A stretch of 64,000 nucleotides of DNA from UBA8437 sp963582065 (GTDB lineage Bacteria; Planctomycetota; Planctomycetia; Planctomycetales; Planctomycetaceae), in the NCBI GenBank assembly GCA_963582065.1, contig CAUZRQ010000005.1, positions 46,957 through 110,956 of the forward strand, given 5' to 3'. Within the stretch, counting starts at the first letter, position 1. Each line of letters begins with the position of its first letter. Shown here piece after piece: positions 9,201-17,541 of the stretch. The translations under genes were made by a program, and so were the position numbers. Under the pieces are notes generated by a model, which made no database searches, was not told where the DNA came from, and saw nothing but the letters and a program-made list of their open reading frames with translations.

Positions 9201-10631
9201 ATGCAACCAGTTGCTGACCACCATCACCTGCAGACCCGGCGACGGTTCTTCGGTCGCTCGGCCGCGGGAATCGGCACCGCTGCCCTGGCAACCCTGCTCG
9301 ACCGGGAATCGGCCGCCGAGCAATTGGTCAACCATTTCGCTCCCAGGGCCAAGCGGGTGATCTACCTGTTCCAGAACGGAGCCCCCACGCAGGTCGACCT
9401 CTACGACCACAAGCCACAGATGGAGAAGTTTCGTGGCACGGACCTGCCCAAGGAGATCCAGGGCGGCCAGCGGCTGACGACAATGACCCAGGGCAAGTCC
9501 CAGAAAGTGCTGCCGACGGCCTGGCCGTTCCGGGCCAACGGTGAATGCGGCACCTACATCAGTTCGTTGCTGCCCCACATCGGATCGATCGCCGACGAGA
9601 TCTGCCTGGTCCGGTCGGCTCATACCGAGGCCATCAACCACGCTCCGGCAATCACGCTGTGGTTGACCGGGTCGGAGCAGCCCGGCCGGCCGAGCTTCGG
9701 AGCATGGTTATCGTACGGATTGGGCCGCGAGACCGACGAACTGCCCACGTTCTGCGTGATGACCTCCCGCGACAAGGAAGCCTCGTGCGGGCAGATCTTC
9801 TACGAGTGGTACTGGGGCAACGGGTTCCTGCCAAGTCGTCACCAGGGGGTGAAATTCCGAGGCTCCGGCGACCCGGTTCTCTATCTCTCCAACCCCTCGG
9901 GAATCGACCAGAGCCTGCGGCGGGGGTTGCTGGATGACCTGGCGCGGCTGAATCGGCTGAGGGCTCGCGAGGTGGGTGATCCCGAGATCCAGACGCGGAT
10001 CGCCCAGTACGAGATGGCCTACAAGATGCAGGCCTCGGTGCCCGAGTTGACCAACCTGTCCAGCGAACCCAAGCACATCCTCGAAATGTACGGTCCCGAT
10101 GTGACTCGCCGAGGCTCGTTCGCCTACAACTGCCTGCTCGCCCGTCGACTCTCCGAGCGAGGCGTTCAGTTCATCCAGTTGATGCACGCCGGTTGGGATC
10201 AGCACGGCAACCTGCCGACCCAGCTGGCCATCCAGTGTCGAGACACCGACCAGCCGTCGGCGGCCCTGGTCAAGGACCTGAAGCAGCGTGGGCTGCTGGA
10301 CGAGACCCTGGTGATCTGGGCTGGCGAGTTCGGACGGACCAGCTTCTGCCAGGGCGATATCAACAACAAGAAACAGCACGGCCGGGACCACCACCCTCGA
10401 AATTTCTGTCTCTGGATGGCCGGCGGCGGCATCCGGGGCGGGACGACTTACGGTGAGTCCGACGACTTCAGCTACAACGTCGCCAGGGACCCGTTCCACG
10501 TCCACGATCTCCAGGCCACGGTGCTGCACTGCCTGGGAATCGACCACGAACGGCTGACCTACAAGTTCCAGGGGCGGCAGTTCCGCCTCACCGATGTCCA
10601 CGGACGAGTTGTCAGGGAGATCTTGACGTGA
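9201..10631 (+). CDS. DUF1501 protein with Tat signal
   Basis: 476 residues. The ATG at 9201 was chosen because it puts the Tat-like motif TRRRFFGRSAAGIG near the N-terminus. DUF1501 belongs to the alkaline phosphatase/sulfatase-like fold. The usual family landmarks are present: YLFQNGAPTQVDLYDHKP, WDQHGN, WAGEFGRTSFCQG and RDHHP. There is no CxPxR sulfatase site, so it is not a classical sulfatase. It is paired with the PSD1 gene upstream (38-base gap) and its TGA overlaps the GTG start of the next gene (GTGA), which implies translational coupling. Confidence 0.95.
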   Translation: MQPVADHHHLQTRRRFFGRSAAGIGTAALATLLDRESAAEQLVNHFAPRAKRVIYLFQNGAPTQVDLYDHKPQMEKFRGTDLPKEIQGGQRLTTMTQGKSQKVLPTAWPFRANGECGTYISSLLPHIGSIADEICLVRSAHTEAINHAPAITLWLTGSEQPGRPSFGAWLSYGLGRETDELPTFCVMTSRDKEASCGQIFYEWYWGNGFLPSRHQGVKFRGSGDPVLYLSNPSGIDQSLRRGLLDDLARLNRLRAREVGDPEIQTRIAQYEMAYKMQASVPELTNLSSEPKHILEMYGPDVTRRGSFAYNCLLARRLSERGVQFIQLMHAGWDQHGNLPTQLAIQCRDTDQPSAALVKDLKQRGLLDETLVIWAGEFGRTSFCQGDINNKKQHGRDHHPRNFCLWMAGGGIRGGTTYGESDDFSYNVARDPFHVHDLQATVLHCLGIDHERLTYKFQGRQFRLTDVHGRVVREILT

Positions 10632-13105
10632 ACAACAGACAACCGGCCATCATTTCGCTGCGGACATGGCTTGTGGCCCTGGTGCTGAGCTCGACCGTGG
10701 TCGTGGCCGAGGAACCGCGAGACCCGATCCCCCGCGGCGGCGGTCGGCTGAAGAATCACTGGGTCACCTGCGTGATCGGCATGAAATCGGGGCACATCGC
10801 CGGGATCTGGGACAACATCTCCGGCCGTCGGCTGGTCCAGGAGAGCTTCGAGACCTACCGGTTGACGACCCGCGACGGGAAAACCATCACCGTCAGCGAG
10901 AAGGACGACCGGGTTCACTCGGCGATCTCCACCGCCCCGCCCCCCAACCGTCCCCGCTGGGGCAACGCGACAGCCTATTTCGCCCGCAATCCAAAGATCC
11001 CCGGTTCGGAGATCCGCAAGAGTTACTACTTTGCGCTGGTCGGGGACGAGCAACGGATCGCGTGTCGCTCGATCTCCATCACCGCCCCGACCGAAAAACC
11101 AACCCTGTTCACCAGCGTTTCGCACACCGTCCTGGCTCCGAGGTTCCGCAAGAACTCGCTGTACCACTACGTCGTGCCCCAGGGCGTGGCCGGAGACCAG
11201 CGGCCACTGATACGGTCCTCGCAGATCACCAAGCCCCTGATCCGCCGGGACCACGGCAGTGACCAACAGGGCCGCGCCGCCTCGGACATCTTCCAGCCGA
11301 AGTGGAAGATCGGGCTGGCCCAGTACCTGTACCGGGTCGGCCGGCACTGGGCCTATCCTGTCGGACTCCGCAATCCCACCCACTGGACGGCCGACGGCTG
11401 GCAGATCGCCTCGGGCGGGTTCATCCTGGCCGACAAGTCCGAGAACAAGCGAAACAACCGGCTGGAGATGCGGTACCACATCTTCGGCGACGATCGCCTG
11501 GCCGTGCACGAAGAGTACCTGGGCCTCCCCGAACTGACCAAGCTCAGGGACGACACGCAGCAGAAGTTGAGGCTCGGGCGGATCCGCACGCCGGGGACTC
11601 CCGGCAGGTTCCTGCGGCCGGGCGATCGAGTTCCCTCCGCATCACTGATCAACATCGGCTCGGGCGGCAACGGGCAGTTTCGCTACGGCGTCTACGCCAC
11701 GTCCGACGACTCCCGCCTCGAACAGGTCAGCCCGACCGACTCAACGAAGATCGTCCTCTCGCTGACCGGCAAACAGTTGAAGGAACGGTTTGCCCGCCAG
11801 CGAAAGAACAACCCCGCGTCGATGGGTGGAATGTACATCTACCGCCGGCACGAGTCCCCGGTCCTGGCGCGGCACCCCGACTGGATCGCCTCGCGGACAC
11901 CCAACGGGCTGGTCAACCTGCGGCCGCTGAAGGAGGTGTTCGAGTTCGAGACCCGGGGGATCGTGGCCGAATCGGAATACCTGGGCACCGGGGTCTTCTA
12001 CTGGGACGCCGCTCTGGACGCCGGCCTGGTCGACTGGGAGCGTCGAACCGTCAGCCAGACACCTTCGGCCATCGAGCAATGGAAGATGCTCTTCGAAACA
12101 CTGCATCAGCACGACAAGCTGCTGTGGACGAATTCCCGCACCGGCTCGGCCTATTACGACATCACCTACTACGAAGCCAGCGGGGCACAGAAGATCGCCG
12201 GCAAGACCTGGCGCGATGCCGCCGACATGGACCTGATGAACAAGATCTACCAGGTGCCGGGCACGATTCATGTGCCGCTGTACTGGTGGAACAACGGGCC
12301 GGAGGAGAACACCCAGGTCTACCAGAACCACTGCCTCGCCCTGGCCCTGTCTCCCAGGGACGGCGCCTGGAGCCGCGAAGTGGACGGAAAACTCCCCGAG
12401 AGCGCCGACGACGGTGTCCTGTTCGAAGTCATCGACGAGTTCCGTGACGCGCGGTTCGTCCGCATCGGCCTGAAGCCGGCCTGGTGGAACGACCTCCAGA
12501 CTCAAATCGAAGCCTACACCTTGCAGCTGGGACCCACCTGGTTCCTCAACGTGATCTCCCACCGTGAGAAGCCATCAACCGTCACGGCCTCGATCGACAT
12601 GGGCCGCGCCAAGCTGGACCCCCGACAGCCAATTTTCTGCTGGCAGCACCAGGCCCGGAAAGCCCTGACGGCCGGTTCGCAGTACCCCGCCAAACAGACC
12701 GACCGGTACTTCACTTCGACGCGACTTGCGGTGGTTCAACCGGCCGAAACACGACTGGAGTTGTCGCTGGCCGACGTGCCACCGGGGATCCTCCGCATGT
12801 GCACCATCACCCAGGTTCCGGCCTGGATCATCTCCGCCGATGGTGTCGCCACCCAGTTGCGTTTGCCCCAGACGCTGGGATCGTCGGTTTCCGGACAAAT
12901 CGACCGGGCCAACCGGCGGGTGGTGCTGGAGACCAGCGGCGACCGTCGCCTCACGGTGGCCGCCTGGTGGAACGCCGACTGGGGCCGCGGCCGTGTCCGG
13001 GTCGACGGGACCGAGGTGCCTCACCAGGTCGATCGGAGTTCGGGGCAACACCTGTTGGTGTTCAAAGTGCCGACCGGATCGCACCGTGTGCAGCTGGCGC
13101 CCTAG
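10628..13105 (+). CDS. Large exported protein of unknown function, glycosidase-like layout
   Basis: 825 residues from a GTG start that overlaps the DUF1501 stop by four bases. There is a signal peptide (TWLVALVLSSTVVVA). I do not recognise a named family. The layout is an N-terminal beta-rich region (about 35-300; MKSGHIAGIWDNISGRRLV) resembling the sandwich domain in front of many glycosidase barrels. A central region follows with TIM-barrel-like stretches (YLGTGVFYWDAALDAGLVDW, HDKLLWTNSRTGSAYYDI, VPLYWWNNGPEENTQVY), then a C-terminal beta domain (VSGQIDRANRRVVLE). The many Trp and Tyr residues fit carbohydrate binding. A glycoside hydrolase acting on the same substrate as the PSD1/DUF1501 pair is my inference; no catalytic residue can be assigned. 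Confidence 0.8.
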   Translation: MNNRQPAIISLRTWLVALVLSSTVVVAEEPRDPIPRGGGRLKNHWVTCVIGMKSGHIAGIWDNISGRRLVQESFETYRLTTRDGKTITVSEKDDRVHSAISTAPPPNRPRWGNATAYFARNPKIPGSEIRKSYYFALVGDEQRIACRSISITAPTEKPTLFTSVSHTVLAPRFRKNSLYHYVVPQGVAGDQRPLIRSSQITKPLIRRDHGSDQQGRAASDIFQPKWKIGLAQYLYRVGRHWAYPVGLRNPTHWTADGWQIASGGFILADKSENKRNNRLEMRYHIFGDDRLAVHEEYLGLPELTKLRDDTQQKLRLGRIRTPGTPGRFLRPGDRVPSASLINIGSGGNGQFRYGVYATSDDSRLEQVSPTDSTKIVLSLTGKQLKERFARQRKNNPASMGGMYIYRRHESPVLARHPDWIASRTPNGLVNLRPLKEVFEFETRGIVAESEYLGTGVFYWDAALDAGLVDWERRTVSQTPSAIEQWKMLFETLHQHDKLLWTNSRTGSAYYDITYYEASGAQKIAGKTWRDAADMDLMNKIYQVPGTIHVPLYWWNNGPEENTQVYQNHCLALALSPRDGAWSREVDGKLPESADDGVLFEVIDEFRDARFVRIGLKPAWWNDLQTQIEAYTLQLGPTWFLNVISHREKPSTVTASIDMGRAKLDPRQPIFCWQHQARKALTAGSQYPAKQTDRYFTSTRLAVVQPAETRLELSLADVPPGILRMCTITQVPAWIISADGVATQLRLPQTLGSSVSGQIDRANRRVVLETSGDRRLTVAAWWNADWGRGRVRVDGTEVPHQVDRSSGQHLLVFKVPTGSHRVQLAP

Positions 13106-13185
13106 CCGACCGATTGCATGCCCCGTCGCGGCGGGACACAATTGAACTCCGCGAAGACCGCTCTTCCTCTCACCCGAGGTTCACC

Positions 13186-14778
13186 ATGCGTTGCCCCATC
13201 GTCCTGGCCGCCCTGTTCGCGATGTTTGTTTCCTCGCCGGCCCACGCCGAGGATTTCAACCTCTCGGCCCGCTCGCGGCAGGCCGCCAAGATGCCCTGGG
13301 GAGCCGGGCACAAGACGGTCATCCGTTCGCTGAAATGGCAGCCGAAGCAGACGGCGGTGATCGTCTGTGACATGTGGGACCTGCACCACTGCCTGAACGC
13401 GACACGGCGGGGAGCCGAGATGGCCCCGCGGATGAACAACCTGCTGAAGCTGGCTCGCCGCAACGGCGCGACGATCATCCACGCCCCCAGCAGTTGCATG
13501 AACACCTACAAGGACCACCCGGCCCGCAAGCGGGCCCAGGCCGTAGCCCGTTCCAAGTCACTTCCCGAAGAAATCAGCAAGTGGTGCTACAAGATCCCCT
13601 CCGAAGAAAAGGGCGTCTACCCGCTTGACCAGACCGACGGCGGCGAGGACGACGACCTGGACGAGCACCGCGCGTGGGCCAAGAAGCTCGAAAAGATGGG
13701 TCGCAACCCTCGGGCTCCGTGGAAGAGCCAGACCGACATGCTCGAGATCGACAACGAGGACTACATCTCGGACAACGGCGAAGAGGTCTGGAGCATCATG
13801 GAGCAGAAGGGCCTGAAGAACGTGATCATGGTCGGCGTGCACACCAACATGTGCGTGCTGGGTCGGCCATTCGGTCTGCGGCAGATGTCCAAGAACGGCA
13901 AGAACGTCGTGCTGGTCCGCGACATGACCGACACGATGTACAACCCCGGGCGGTGGCCGTTTGTCAGCCACTTCCAGGGCACCGACCTGATTGTCGAACA
14001 CATCGAGAAGTTCGTCTGCCCGACGATCACCAGCAACCAGCTGCTCGGTGGCCAGCCGTTCGTCTTCAAGAACGACCAGCGGCCGCGGGCGGTGTTCCTG
14101 GTCGCCGAGAAGATCTACAACACCCGATCGACGCTTCCGGTACTGGCCAAGCGGCTTTTCGAGGATCGCCTGGGCTTCCAGACCACCGTGCTGCACGCCG
14201 CCGACGGCGTGCACGAGATCAAGGGGATGGCCGCAGCGGTCAAGCGGGCCGACCTCGTCGTCGTCTCCGTCCGCCGCCGCGCCCTGCCCAGTAAGGACCT
14301 CGATGCGTTGAAGGCCCACCTGGCCGCCGGCAAGCCGCTGATCGGTCTCCGCACCGCCAGTCATGCGTTCGACGCGCGAGGATCCGGACCGAAGGGGCAT
14401 GCCGAGTGGCCCGAATTCGACGCCAGGGTGCTGGGCGGTCATTACCACAATCATCACGCCTCCGGACCGACCACGAAGATCACCGCCCGGACAATCGCTC
14501 ACCCGATCCTGGCCGGTATCGACAAGACGTTCACCAGCAAGGGATCTCTCTACATGACCAGTCCGCTGGCCAAGGGGACCACCGAGCTGTTGACCGGAGC
14601 GATCCCGGGACAGAAGGCCGAACCGATTGCCTGGACCAACCAGTTCGGCAAGGCTCGCATCTTCTACACCTCGCTCGGACACGCCGACGACTTCAAGCAG
14701 CCGGCATTCTGGCAGCTGATGGAGAATGCGGTCCGCTGGACGTCACAGATGAAGAATGCCGTCGCCGCCCGACCGTAG
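13186..14778 (+). CDS. Isochorismatase-like hydrolase fused to a ThuA-like domain
   Basis: 530 residues. The ATG at 13186 begins a signal peptide (LAALFAMFVSSPAHA); the open frame upstream overlaps the previous gene and is not used. Residues about 50-290 form an isochorismatase/cysteine-hydrolase domain: Asp in AVIVCDMWD and the nucleophile Cys in VGVHTNMCVLGRP. Residues about 300-520 match the ThuA/trehalose-utilisation fold (LIGLRTASHAFDARG, GGHYHNHHASGP, FYTSLGHADDFKQPAFWQL). Such ThuA domains are common in planctomycetes next to PSD1 genes. The gene lies 80 bases after the preceding one and is probably co-transcribed. The substrate is unknown. Confidence 0.88.
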   Translation: MRCPIVLAALFAMFVSSPAHAEDFNLSARSRQAAKMPWGAGHKTVIRSLKWQPKQTAVIVCDMWDLHHCLNATRRGAEMAPRMNNLLKLARRNGATIIHAPSSCMNTYKDHPARKRAQAVARSKSLPEEISKWCYKIPSEEKGVYPLDQTDGGEDDDLDEHRAWAKKLEKMGRNPRAPWKSQTDMLEIDNEDYISDNGEEVWSIMEQKGLKNVIMVGVHTNMCVLGRPFGLRQMSKNGKNVVLVRDMTDTMYNPGRWPFVSHFQGTDLIVEHIEKFVCPTITSNQLLGGQPFVFKNDQRPRAVFLVAEKIYNTRSTLPVLAKRLFEDRLGFQTTVLHAADGVHEIKGMAAAVKRADLVVVSVRRRALPSKDLDALKAHLAAGKPLIGLRTASHAFDARGSGPKGHAEWPEFDARVLGGHYHNHHASGPTTKITARTIAHPILAGIDKTFTSKGSLYMTSPLAKGTTELLTGAIPGQKAEPIAWTNQFGKARIFYTSLGHADDFKQPAFWQLMENAVRWTSQMKNAVAARP

Positions 14779-14890
14779 TCCACCGGGACTGAGGGTCGCC
14801 GGCACCCATCCAATTCCTCAGGCCACACCCGCCCAGTGCGTCGAACGGGTTCTGTGACAGTCCTGGCCTGCCGTACGTGAAGGTTGAACC

Positions 14891-15418
14891 ATGCAACACC
14901 CACTTCGGGTGGTCCATGTGCTGGGAGCGCTTGATCTTGGAGAACTGTCCAAGGGCCTCAGCGACGCGTTCAGCGCGCTGTTGTTTGTTGCTCTGATCGC
15001 CATCTTCGTGATGATCTGCGTTGTCGTTGTGTCTCTGGTCGCAATGGTGCTGCACGTGATCACCACGATCGTCCTCCTGTACAAGAAGAAGTACCGCGAG
15101 AAGGGACCCGGGATTCTCAATCGCATCCTGACAATTCCCGGCATCGTGGCTCCTGCCATCTTTCTGTCGGTCATGCTCGACGACGGACTCCTGTGCCACG
15201 ATGGGACCCCCCTGCTTCTGTTCACCGTGACAACCGGCCTGCTGTTTCTCGTGTGGTTTGGTCCGTGGTTGCAACACGCCGGAGCCATCAGTGAAAAACT
15301 CGAGATCACCAAACGGGAGGCACTGCATCATGTCCTCCAGCAGAACAAGGTTCGGTTCTGCTTTACGATCGGCGTGCCACTGCTGCTCGTGATGTGGGTG
15401 ACCGCCGCCAATCTCTAG
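14891..15418 (+). CDS. Small integral membrane protein, unknown function
   Basis: 175 residues. The ATG at 14891 is preceded by GAAGG. There are four hydrophobic segments: ALLFVALIAIFVMICVVVV, the following LVAMVLHVITTIVLL, TPLLLFTVTTGLLFLVWFG and a C-terminal FTIGVPLLLVMWVTA. A basic KKKYREK loop lies between segments. No family was recognised. It lies 112 bases after the isochorismatase-ThuA gene and converges on the gene at 15436. Confidence 0.65.
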   Translation: MQHPLRVVHVLGALDLGELSKGLSDAFSALLFVALIAIFVMICVVVVSLVAMVLHVITTIVLLYKKKYREKGPGILNRILTIPGIVAPAIFLSVMLDDGLLCHDGTPLLLFTVTTGLLFLVWFGPWLQHAGAISEKLEITKREALHHVLQQNKVRFCFTIGVPLLLVMWVTAANL

Positions 15419-15435
15419 AGAGCGATTGCTCGCCG

Positions 15436-16671
15436 TCAACGAAGAACGCGCACCGCCGGTGGCGTCTGCATGTGCCGTGGACTGGTGGACGCACTTTGTT
15501 GAGGCGGGAAGCCGACGAAATGCAGCCAGGTCCTGAGTGATTTCCTGTTCGCTGCCCCGGCTTTCCGCGAAGCAAACACCCGTCGGACGCGAACACCACC
15601 CTCGGCAGTCACCTCGATTGACTCCAGGCGTTCCCGGCCAAAACCGTCGACCGCCAGCGCCAGGCACCGCTTCCGGTCCATCAGATGGACCCAGCCCTCG
15701 GCTCGTACGGGCCGCACGGGGTTGGAGACCACGAACGCCCGTCTGGATTTTTCCGTTCCTCTCGACACTCGCCAGCCCGCTGCCGCGCCTGAGGGCGCGG
15801 TACCGGAGCGACGTGTTTCAAGCACTGCCATCTGTCCGGAACGCAGTCGCGAGTACACCCAGGTGCCTGCCCCGAAATCCACCAGGCTCGGTGCGGCCGG
15901 CGTCGACGCGTCCAGATTGAGGTCGACTTCGAGGCGGATTTCAGCGATCCGGTCGTCCGGATCATCGAGTTGCCAGTCGAGCCGAACCCAGCTGCGAGAG
16001 ACAGGAAAATCGAGTTCGACGCGATTGACGATTGGCGTTGACTTGCCCGCCAGCACCGTTTGCCGCCCCAGCAGTGTGACAGCCAGGGGCCCCCGACGGA
16101 CCGGCTTCCAGGCCGGTGCCTTCGGGCCTCCCAGCGACAGGCTGAGTCCCGATCGCGTCTTGAGTATCAGCTTCGCAGTGGGGCCCTTGAGATATTCGTG
16201 ACCACCGAATTCCAGCGATTGCAGGCAGGGACCAACTCGCGATGGAATCGTCCAGACCAGGTACGGGGCGTTGATGACCTTCAACCCGTCCCCTGTCGTC
16301 TCGAGAACGTGTCCGCGGCGACGCTTCGGACTCGGGGTCACGTCAGCACCGACTTCCAGGGTCAACACCCGGCGTTGGCGAGGCTCGAGACTCAGCGGAA
16401 ACGCCAATCGCCAACGGGTGGTCTTGCCGCGGTCTTCCGCATCGACCTGCACGACAAGCGGACGAGCGGATTCGTCGAGCAAACGGAAGCGAAGTGGTTT
16501 GGACGCCGAGGGCCGATCGAGTGTCAGCGTGCAGGGATAAGCCGGCCGGGACCAGCCGCCGGTTTCCCGGACCTCGACCTGCAGGCGTTCCGACGCCACC
16601 ACACCACTGGAGAACACCAGGGCGGTGAGAATGGCTCTCGGGAAAAGCCAACCAATGCGGTATGAGAACAT
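15436..16671 (-). CDS. Exported beta-rich protein of unknown function
   Basis: 411 residues from the ATG at 16671, with a signal peptide (FPRAILTALVFSSGVVA). The sequence alternates short hydrophobic strands and turns throughout (LQVEVRETGGWSRPAYPCTL, WVRLDWQLDDPDDRIAEIRL, VHLMDRKRCLALAVDGFGRE). This suggests beta-sandwich folding, possibly of the galactose-mutarotase-like or carbohydrate-processing kind found in planctomycete secreted proteins. No catalytic motif could be assigned. Its start is 3 bases from the hairpin at 16674-16710, so expression probably depends on that element or on read-through from 17364. Confidence 0.72.
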   Translation of the reverse strand: MFSYRIGWLFPRAILTALVFSSGVVASERLQVEVRETGGWSRPAYPCTLTLDRPSASKPLRFRLLDESARPLVVQVDAEDRGKTTRWRLAFPLSLEPRQRRVLTLEVGADVTPSPKRRRGHVLETTGDGLKVINAPYLVWTIPSRVGPCLQSLEFGGHEYLKGPTAKLILKTRSGLSLSLGGPKAPAWKPVRRGPLAVTLLGRQTVLAGKSTPIVNRVELDFPVSRSWVRLDWQLDDPDDRIAEIRLEVDLNLDASTPAAPSLVDFGAGTWVYSRLRSGQMAVLETRRSGTAPSGAAAGWRVSRGTEKSRRAFVVSNPVRPVRAEGWVHLMDRKRCLALAVDGFGRERLESIEVTAEGGVRVRRVFASRKAGAANRKSLRTWLHFVGFPPQQSASTSPRHMQTPPAVRVLR

Positions 16672-16673
16672 GA

Positions 16674-16710
16674 CAAACGGCTCCAGTCGAAATCGTACCG
16701 GAGCCGTTTG
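16674..16710 (-). terminator. Strong inverted repeat between two minus-strand genes (terminator or attenuator)
   Basis: CAAACGGCTCC (16674-16684) and its perfect complement GGAGCCGTTTG (16700-16710) form an 11-bp stem with a 15-nt loop. It lies downstream of the gene ending at 16753 and directly before the start at 16671. No T-run follows, so it may be a Rho-independent-like terminator without a tail or a leader hairpin controlling the downstream gene. Confidence 0.5.
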
Positions 16711-16752
16711 CGTGTCTCAATCGGAGGCAACCCACTGCCTGAGAACAAATGA

Positions 16753-17364
16753 TCAGGGGCTGGCTGGCGCTCCTGCCCCTCCAACCGACTGCGACCCGCC
16801 GTCGTCCTGCTGCGCGGAAACCAAGACCGGGATGGCGATAGCCATTCCAATGACCGCCGACAGGCCAAGTGGACCCAGTCCCAGGCTGGGCCCGGAACTG
16901 GAAATCGGTTCGATCGCAGGAGCCTGCTTGCGGACGGCCACTGCGTGTTCCACCAGAACCACCCGTGTGGAAGTCCGCGGCGGAGCCGATCCGGCAGCCC
17001 AGGCACGAACAACATAATGGGAAGAACCACTGGTCACCGCGTACGGGCCACCCGGGAGGTTCTTCACGGCAAATCGTCCGAACTGGTCTGTCCTCATCCA
17101 GACAATCAACTTGCCCCCGCGATGGATGTCGACACGACGCCCCGGCAACCCGTACCCGCGGCCGTCGATCAAACGGCCAAACAGCATTCCACCCTCGCCC
17201 AGCACCACATCTGATGTTGCCAGAGGGGCCGCTGGACGCGGTGTTGCCGCCATCAATCCCTGGGGCATCAACATTCCCAGACAGGCCAGTCCGAAAGTGA
17301 TGCGTGCGATCAACATGGTCTCTACCACTGTTGTGAGTGGGTGGAGTTGAACCGAAACGAACAC
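16753..17364 (-). CDS. Exported carboxypeptidase-regulatory-like (Ig-like) domain protein
   Basis: 203 residues from a GTG at 17364, chosen because AAAGGAGGTG sits five bases upstream; the ATG at 17316 has no comparable site. The N-terminus carries a hydrophobic export segment (ITFGLACLGMLMPQGLMA). Residues about 60-130 resemble the CarboxypepD_reg/SpaA-type beta-sandwich fold (GRLIDGRGYGLPGRRVDIHR, TDQFGRFAVKNLPGGPYAV). A Gly/Leu-rich hydrophobic stretch near the C-terminus (LGLGPLGLSAVIGMAIAIPV) may anchor it to the membrane. Planctomycetes use such domains in surface proteins; function unknown. Confidence 0.72.
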   Translation of the reverse strand: MFVSVQLHPLTTVVETMLIARITFGLACLGMLMPQGLMAATPRPAAPLATSDVVLGEGGMLFGRLIDGRGYGLPGRRVDIHRGGKLIVWMRTDQFGRFAVKNLPGGPYAVTSGSSHYVVRAWAAGSAPPRTSTRVVLVEHAVAVRKQAPAIEPISSSGPSLGLGPLGLSAVIGMAIAIPVLVSAQQDDGGSQSVGGAGAPASP

Positions 17365-17369
17365 GTATA

Positions 17370-17379
17370 CACCTCCTTT
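17370..17379 (-). promoter_or_regulatory. Near-perfect ribosome binding site deciding a GTG start
   Basis: AAAGGAGGTG on the minus strand, five bases before the GTG at 17364. Most genes in this window have weak sites, so this one stands out and fixes the start of the gene at 16753-17364. Confidence 0.65.
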
Positions 17380-17541
17380 CGGTTATCCGGATTACCCCGT
17401 CGACGATATCGACGGCAGATCGCGCAACAGTCTCAACCGTCGCAACTTAACACTCACCAGGTGCAGCCACGGGGAGACTCAAACGTCAGTGTTTTGCGGA
17501 GAGACTCCGCGAATTCCACCGCACTCACTGCATCAACCGGC

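Noticed and set aside
9201..10631. DUF1501 proteins as sulfatases
   Set aside because: They share the fold but none has the CxPxR formylglycine site.
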